Shown here piece by piece: positions 58,144 to 64,000 of a stretch of 64,000 nt of DNA (within the stretch, counting starts at the first letter, position 1; each line of letters opens with the position of its first letter). A program made the translations under genes and the position numbers. The notes beneath the pieces were generated by a model. That model made no database searches, was not told where the DNA came from, and saw nothing but the letters and a program-made list of their open reading frames with translations. This DNA is from Pseudophaeomoniella oleicola (Eukaryota > Ascomycota > Eurotiomycetes > Phaeomoniellales > Phaeomoniellaceae). The stretch lies in contig QWDQ01000035.1 in NCBI GenBank assembly GCA_003868215.1, positions 62,001 through 126,000 of the forward strand, read 5' to 3'.

Positions 58144-59241
58144 TCAGAGCTTCCCTGTGAGGTTCTCCACGATAACTTCTCCGCGAACGAGAGCGATGAG
58201 TCTCTCCGCGATACCCCAACTCAGTTCATATCCTCGCCCGCCGGCACCATATCCGTGTATGATCCGACCGAGGCTACCGGGTAGGTTTTCTACTTCAATT
58301 CGTGTGCCGCCATCTCTATACGGGCGTCTCCCGACATTGTCTGATACGATGTCGAAATCTTCGTATCGGCCAACAAAGTCTGGAAACCACTCCACAGCTT
58401 GACGTAAGACTCGTTCTCGAGTTTCGTTGCGCGGTCTCGTTTCGGCGTCATCTGGCTCTTTGGAAACGCCAACGATGGTACCCCCGTTCAACGGCCGGGG
58501 AATCAAGATGAACCAGGTACCGTCTGCATTTTGTCTGGTAACTGTTTGATGATACTGCTGCCTTACAAGACATGTCTGTCCTCTGATATAGGCCATCTTG
58601 GGGTCACTGTCGAAGTTACGGCCGGAGCAATTCACTATTGTTCCCACCTTGCCCAGTCTCTCTTGTTTGGCAATGTCCAGGGCAACGGTAGGTTGACTCA
58701 AGCGACTTTTTATCACGCGGCCCCTCTTGGCGATAAACCTGGACAACAACCACGAGCAGTAGATACCGACATTTACGCAATATGTCTGGTATTCGCAACC
58801 CCATGCGCTTCCTGGAAGCAGCTCATCTTGTCGTAAGAGCCTAAAGTTGTCATTTGGCCCAGCGTATGGCTCCCCATCCACTAGACTGGCATGGGCATCC
58901 GATGGCTTGTCGACATATTCGACTCCAAGGAGTATCTCAACGCCAGATCCCGGCTCCTTTCGCGCAATGGCCTTCATAACCTCGAAGGTTCTCCAGGCTA
59001 GCTCATGCTCCGATCTCAATTGGCGCGAGGAACCCGGGACGGGCCTATAATGAGCGCCTGCCCATGCGGAAGCATAGTCTGGCGAAGGATTGGTATCCCC
59101 GGGAAACTCGGCAGCGATGATGACAATCTTCTTTTGCGGATACTTAGCGATGAGTAGATTAGCGGTCGTCAGACCGAGTACACCAGCTCCAATGACAATG
59201 ATGGCATCATCGTCAAAGACGGGCTCACTTCTAGCCGTCAT
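58144..59241 (-). CDS. D-amino-acid oxidase
   Basis: A single exon of 365 residues. The FAD-binding motif IIVIGAGVLGLTTANLL lies near the N-terminus. DYASAWAGAHYRPVP and the C-terminal VGRRPYRDGGTRIEVE and IIHGYGAGGRGYELSWGIAE are DAO family blocks, including the Arg/Tyr substrate contacts expected around RPYRDGG and YGAGG. The enzyme deaminates D-amino acids to keto acids with production of hydrogen peroxide. Family members are usually peroxisomal; the C-terminus here is TGKL, a weak variant of the SKL-type targeting signal. The absence of introns contrasts with most neighbours, but other single-exon genes exist in the window. Confidence 0.94.
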   Translation of the reverse strand: MTARSEPVFDDDAIIVIGAGVLGLTTANLLIAKYPQKKIVIIAAEFPGDTNPSPDYASAWAGAHYRPVPGSSRQLRSEHELAWRTFEVMKAIARKEPGSGVEILLGVEYVDKPSDAHASLVDGEPYAGPNDNFRLLRQDELLPGSAWGCEYQTYCVNVGIYCSWLLSRFIAKRGRVIKSRLSQPTVALDIAKQERLGKVGTIVNCSGRNFDSDPKMAYIRGQTCLVRQQYHQTVTRQNADGTWFILIPRPLNGGTIVGVSKEPDDAETRPRNETRERVLRQAVEWFPDFVGRYEDFDIVSDNVGRRPYRDGGTRIEVENLPGSLGRIIHGYGAGGRGYELSWGIAERLIALVRGEVIVENLTGKL

Positions 59242-61971
59242 TTTCTGTCTTGTCTGTCTTTTCTGGCCCTTTTTCCTCTCACTTAACGTTGTAAGATAGG
59301 TAATGAGATGTCAATGACAGCAGAGCCGGCTCTGCTGTTATACCTCCGGCTGACATGCACGAGTCAAGAACGCTGACAAGCTGGCTGTTCGGGCTGATGG
59401 TGTAAGACAAGGTAAGCGAGGACCAGGCACGAGTAATATTGTGAACATGGCAGAACGATTGCAATAAGAGTCAGATTGGATTGGGAAAAGCCGCAGATCT
59501 TGGCATCCGAACACCGGGATCCTCAGTAGCATCCCGAAAGAGCGATGAGTATGAGGTTTGGTGGATGCAGTTTAAAAAGTGATAGTCAGGATCCATCGCG
59601 GCAAGACCACAATTCGTTAATGGACATGCCTTGCGCTAGTATGGAGAGCTATCATGATCTAGTGATATTGTTTAGACTCAGCACTATGGTGCACCCCCTC
59701 CGTGTCAGTCGAGGGGCAGAAGTCAACTGTTGATGTGCAGAGCTCCGGATTCCGGCCGATAATACGATGTGTATGTAGGTGTATTCGCGATGCAGATCGA
59801 GTATTACGAGGAATGGCCATTGTACAATGTGAACATAGGAATTCCCCGAAGTACCTTACCCATCACTACCATTTTCAATAATACACATACGCATACGCGT
59901 ATAGACAGAACGGTAACCACAAGGTGCCCATTATAAAACGAGGTGAGGTGTATACAATTCATTTGTTATGACTATCTTATGCCATGGTTTTGGTGATACT
60001 ATTTCCCTAATCCAGTACTCAACTACAACTATTGGATTATAATGTCGCTGTTATGGTGACCAATACAACTACAGTAACTATATGTGGTCGGCTTATACTT
60101 ATGTATATACAAAGGACATACTAATCATCCCTCCGTGTATGTCATGTCCCTTTCCACTGCAGGAAGCCGGTTCAACCCTCTCGCTACCGTGATTGGCAGA
60201 GAACCTACAGGAACTCAAGCTAGATCAGTCGGAAAAGGACGCCTATCGACCTGAATGCATGCGCCTCCTGCAGCAGGAGGCATCTCGCATCGCGAGTTGA
60301 GGGGGGTTTCTAGGTGGAAGAATCCAAAGTATCCTTTGGGCCGAACGCAACTTGAGTCAGTCACAACCAACAGCACGATCGGTCATCCAATTACCAACTA
60401 GGCCTGCTGCAAGATCACAAATCACTCATGCAAGGTCAATCCCGACATGCTGGATACCCGAGTTATCGTATGCGCGCCGAGAAGTCGACCCGAGTCTACG
60501 AGAAAGTATGCAATATTCCCGAAGTATATTGTACAGAAGACATAACTTTGTTTGTACTACTCCGTAGACCTTCTTGATTCTCTTATCCTGATGGAGAAGC
60601 AATCGCCGTACGCTTTGGAGAGGCGCCACGAATCCTGAGTCGTTACAGGCACGGCTGGTCCATTATGCTTGTGCCTTTAGGAAGACTAGATCGCATCGTT
60701 CATCTTGTTCAGCTGGCTTTGTGCACATGTTGATCGCTTTCTCGAATCAGTGCACCGAATGGATGCATATCCTCAGATTTGCATGTAACCTTGCATTCTT
60801 CTGTCACAACTGAAGTATTCAAGATTATCTTAATGCGAAAGTCTTCATTGTCTCGACTTGAAGCCCAGGTCAGAATTACCGTATCTTCTGCTCCCTTTTG
60901 TGTTCAGTCTATATTACCTTCAGACGGCCCCAGCACACACCAGATCTGAACTCGCTCAGCATCCACCAAGGTCTGGCTAGTCGCTGAAACATGGATTGAA
61001 GACCAAAAGACACCCACGATGTGGTCTCACCAACGGAATAAATCCATCTTGGGCTCACTGTCGAAGCATATATCCACACTGGACGCCAATCATCGCTATT
61101 AACAGAGACTCATAATCCGTATCATCAAGTCATACCAGAGATTTCAAGGACACTCGTACAGCAACGATCAGCGTCCGTTCAGGCGTCTTCACGCTCGCTT
61201 CAATTCAAAGCAGCAGTGCCTCAGCTTATCGACGAGTATCCAGACATCATACACCTCACTCTATGACTCTTCCATCAAGAGATCCCTGTAGACTGCGATG
61301 CCTTAGTGAATGGTGCCAAGCTTTCCGAGTCCTCTGCATCCCTGTATACAACCCCAGTCCAACAAATCTCCGGTCATCTTCCAACTTCTCTGAATTAACA
61401 TCGCAACAAATCAACCAAAACAAGGCACCCGTCCAAGCATGTCTTGGTACACGCCCACCGCCTTCACTTTGTTGGCTGATGCCCCAGCAAATATGAAGTC
61501 ATGCCCAATCTTACATATATTAATTACTACAGCAGGCATCACGAGATCTCGTATTCCGCCTATAGACGGCCTATACGTTGCTGGCACCAGAAGGTTCAGG
61601 ATTGGTTGATTCCTAGCAAGCGCTCGCATCCGCTGTGAAATGTTCGATCGTAGGCCTGCTTGGGCCACGATGATTACAGATAACAGATGCAATTAAAGGA
61701 TGGTGTAAATTGGAAGTTGAAAGTTGGTGAAATCAGGATTGAGACCTTGCAATGCCCAACTCACGCGTGAATGAGTACAGTACATAAGAAAAGGTGACTG
61801 TCGTGGTGAATGAAATTCGATCTTCTTTGTTTACATCCATACATATCACTTCCGTAGGGCGACTTCAGGTAGGTCCAACTTATCTACCTACTTACTCCTT
61901 CTCACTTTCGACTTCCTCGGATCAAATTTCACATCTCTCACGTCAACCTACCGCAACAACAGTCAGCCATC
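59242..61971. other. 2.7-kb gene-poor tract
   Basis: No convincing gene. Frames are under 95 codons and lack domains, including the minus frame at 61411-61692. The stretch 59780-60120 is AT-rich. Two small perfect hairpins occur at 60263-60296. A 23-nt string at about 61047 nearly matches the D-amino-acid oxidase gene at about 58595. Confidence 0.55.
60263..60296. repeat. two adjacent perfect inverted repeats
   Basis: GCCTCCTGC at 60263-60271 and GCAGGAGGC at 60273-60281 are perfect 9-bp arms around one base. CTCGC at 60284-60288 and GCGAG at 60292-60296 form a second stem with loop ATC. The role is unknown. Confidence 0.85.
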
Positions 61972-62533
61972 ATGCCTGTCACTGCGCGCCTCCTCTCTAT
62001 TCCTCTTCGCATCGGCGAGCTCATCTTTGCTGCTGTAAGTCGCTTATCACTTGGTTTGCCTTGTCAGATCTGATCCAAAGCAGGTTGTCACAGGTCTTGT
62101 TGCGAAGTATCTTCATGATTTCGACAAGACTCACTCAGCTTGGCCACAAGCTCGCTTCATCTACACCGAAGTGATTGCTCCTCTTTCGATTCTGCTCTCA
62201 CTTCTATGGCTTCTGCCTTTCGCCGGAGGTTTCATTCACTATCCCGCAGATCTCCTCATAAGCGCTGCATGGTTCGCCGTTTTCGGCTTGATGGTCAACT
62301 CCTACCATCACTTTGGGTGCGGCAGTATCTGGCATTGGTCGGGAATGGTCCATGGCGGCTTTTGTAATCGCATGAAAGCTACTGAGGCTTTCTCATTCCT
62401 GTCAGGGATCTTCTGGTTCGTGAGCTTTCTGGTCGGGGTCTGGTTTGTGCACAAGGAACGCAAGAGACAGCCAGTTGCCTATGACAATGCTGGCACCAGC
62501 CGTCGCCGATGGTATCGTCGCTCCAGAGTCTAA
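61972..62533 (+). CDS. MARVEL-domain-type four-helix membrane protein
   Basis: Exons 61972-62034 and 62084-62533 give 170 residues. Four hydrophobic segments are visible: about residues 8-30 (SIPLRIGELIFAAVVTGLVA), 50-72 (IAPLSILLSLLWLLPFAGG), 78-98 (LISAAWFAVFGLMVN) and 123-147 (FSFLSGIFWFVSFLVGVWFV), followed by a basic tail. The GSIWHW and CNRMKATEAFSFL segments between helices 3 and 4 resemble fungal MARVEL proteins of the Nce102-unrelated, integral plasma-membrane type. Function in such proteins is mostly unknown; membrane-domain organisation is only a guess. Confidence 0.82.
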
Positions 62534-63150
62534 ATGATTCATGGTCTGCACGACGACAGAGATTGGGAGATGGGCAGTCGGAAACAAGGTCGGAGGAGCT
62601 CCAGAGCTATGTGATCGATGGAGATATGGGCGCCAACAGAGTGGGCATGGCTTGGACGATGATGATTCTTTTGCGGCTTTCTTTTACAACGGAGATACCC
62701 AGTTGGCATAGCTGATTTCTGCAGGCGAGGGCGTTGCTGGAACGTGCTAAATTGAGAGCTACAAGTAAACAACTTGATTGCGTACAAATTACACCACTTA
62801 TCATTTTCCAACGAGCATAACAACACTTTTGGTCGTAGCAAAGGCAGCCAACATGAAGGTCTGATCTTAGTAGTATTTCTGGTAACAAGGAATCGTTTTC
62901 TCTGATGTCGCGCAACATCAGGAGCAAGATTGACAGACCATAGCGATTCGAGACAAAATGGTGCCAAGTTCCACACGTCATTTGCGCGGTATCATAATAA
63001 TTAATCTCAACCACTGAGCTTGGACCCTTTCAACATATTTCCTGGGGAAGGCAAGTCTGGATCCCCTTTGTCACAATCACTTTGTCTCAGTGTTAGACGT
63101 GACTCGGATTCGACGCGAAACATTGCATTTACGATTTACTATGCACAACG
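62534..63150. other. intergenic, MARVEL gene to SLP1
   Basis: A 617-bp gap between two plus-strand genes. Frames on the minus strand here overlap each other and are unrecognised. A five-codon upstream ORF at 63141-63158 overlaps the SLP1 start. Confidence 0.5.
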
Positions 63151-64000
63151 ATGGGTGATGGTATGCGCATTGCGTGCGGCTGGCTATGGCTGCTACTTGT
63201 GTTCGCCCATAGTGCTGCCTGCACCACACAGTCGACTTCGGAGACGGTCAGCACATGTCCGTATCGAACCGTCAACTACATCACCCATTCGCTACCGCAA
63301 CAATGCCACAAGTCTAGCTGGTCCAGTTCGACGGCGACCCAGATCAATGAGAGCAAAGATCATACAAGCAATATAGTAACGTCAAGCCCGACAAGCGTTG
63401 CGGACACCACTGCAGACGTTCACGTATCTTCCACAGCGTCGAACATCCCGGTTGCCAGCACTGAAACACCTTCGAGCCTTTCTCAGAGCTTTGAAGCTGC
63501 GCAAGCGACGAACTCCCCGTCCCCTGTACAGGAAGACCCCGATTCGGAATCTGCCTTGGGAAATGCCAATTTTCTGTCGTTCGAGGAATGGAAGAAACAG
63601 CAGCTTGCCAAACTTGGGCAGTCGATGGAACACATTGGAAAGAAGCAGGCCCAGTCAAGTGACGAGAACCGCAAGAGACCGACCAACATCCACACATCGC
63701 TCGACTCTCTAGGCGATGATGCTGAGATTGATCTCAACTTTGGTGGCTTCACCGCCGAAAAGCCAGACGCTCCAGATCCAGCAGATTTCGGCAGACCAAT
63801 TGAAGAACCGTCCGCGGAAATGGCAGATGAGACTGACGTTGCGCCTAACGCAAAGCTGCGAAACAGAGATGCTGGCACAACATGCAAGGAGCGTTTTAAT
63901 TACGCCTCTTTTGACTGCGCAGCCACTGTGTTGAAGACGAATTCCCAAGCTTCAGGTGCCACCTCAGTTCTTGTGGAAAAGAATAAAGACAGCTATATGT
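63151..64000 (+). CDS. SLP1: SLP1-like SUN-domain ER membrane protein, N-terminal part
   Basis: The frame is open from the ATG at 63151 to the right edge (283 codons shown, no intron). It begins with a signal peptide, MGDGMRIACGWLWLLLVFAH; an in-frame ATG at 63163 is an alternative start. A Ser/Thr-rich lumenal stretch follows, then NFLSFEEWKKQQLAKLGQS, a conserved block of Slp1/Osteopotentia proteins. The SUN-like domain starts at KERFNYASFDCAATVLKTN and continues past the edge (VLVEKNKDSYM). In yeast, Slp1 pairs with Emp65 in the ER and protects folding soluble proteins from degradation; this function is transferred from the family only. Confidence 0.92.
   Translation, partial: MGDGMRIACGWLWLLLVFAHSAACTTQSTSETVSTCPYRTVNYITHSLPQQCHKSSWSSSTATQINESKDHTSNIVTSSPTSVADTTADVHVSSTASNIPVASTETPSSLSQSFEAAQATNSPSPVQEDPDSESALGNANFLSFEEWKKQQLAKLGQSMEHIGKKQAQSSDENRKRPTNIHTSLDSLGDDAEIDLNFGGFTAEKPDAPDPADFGRPIEEPSAEMADETDVAPNAKLRNRDAGTTCKERFNYASFDCAATVLKTNSQASGATSVLVEKNKDSYM

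Noticed and set aside
61411-61692. 93-codon minus-strand frame
   Set aside because: Short, isolated, no recognisable domain and no exon partners.

Overview
This window is nuclear DNA of a filamentous ascomycete (Pezizomycotina). Most genes have short introns of about 45-75 bp with GT..AG ends, the intergenic gaps are short, and every recognisable protein is of the fungal type (SND2, CAF16, SER33, GPI7, MOD5 and a 6-phosphofructo-2-kinase with a degenerate phosphatase motif). A leotiomycete-like genome is my best guess, but only from general impression. No virus-like element, transposon, CRISPR array, rRNA or convincing tRNA was seen. I rebuilt exon/intron structures by hand: phases add up in every gene model, but none has been checked against transcripts.

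Layout. 1-1071: N-terminal half of a DOA10/SSM4 ubiquitin ligase (runs off the left edge). 2.8-7.4 kb: a 1485-residue, repeat-rich, membrane-anchored protein of unknown function. 7.8-15.2 kb: SND2, APC/C subunit CDC27, a peroxisomal-type SLC25 carrier and an uncharacterised single-pass membrane protein. 15.2-18.2 kb: gene-poor. 18.2-23.6 kb: RHEB, cytosolic seryl-tRNA synthetase and phosphoglycerate dehydrogenase, all on the plus strand. 24.5-36.7 kb: GPI7, RAI1, MOD5, CAF16, ELP2 and URM1, in alternating divergent and convergent pairs. 36.8-40.3 kb: fructose-2,6-bisphosphate kinase and TOM40. 40.3-47.4 kb: a 7 kb tract with no supportable gene, studded with short palindromic words. 47.4-59.2 kb: GSK3 kinase, cap-binding CBP80, IPK1, ECM15-like protein, COQ11-like reductase, YAF9 and D-amino-acid oxidase. 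59.2-62 kb: gene-poor, with a strong small palindrome. 62-64 kb: a MARVEL-type membrane protein and the start of an SLP1-like SUN-domain protein (runs off the right edge).

Functional themes. Three tRNA anticodon-loop modification genes lie within 7 kb: MOD5 (position 37), ELP2 and URM1 (wobble U34). ELP2 and URM1 face away from each other across a 359-bp gap. Seryl-tRNA synthetase and the first enzyme of serine synthesis are adjacent in the same orientation. ER protein handling is represented by DOA10, SND2 and SLP1, and possibly by the repeat protein. Most of the rest is housekeeping, with no secondary-metabolite or defence cluster. The least explained content is the repeat protein and the palindrome-rich 7 kb upstream of GSK3.
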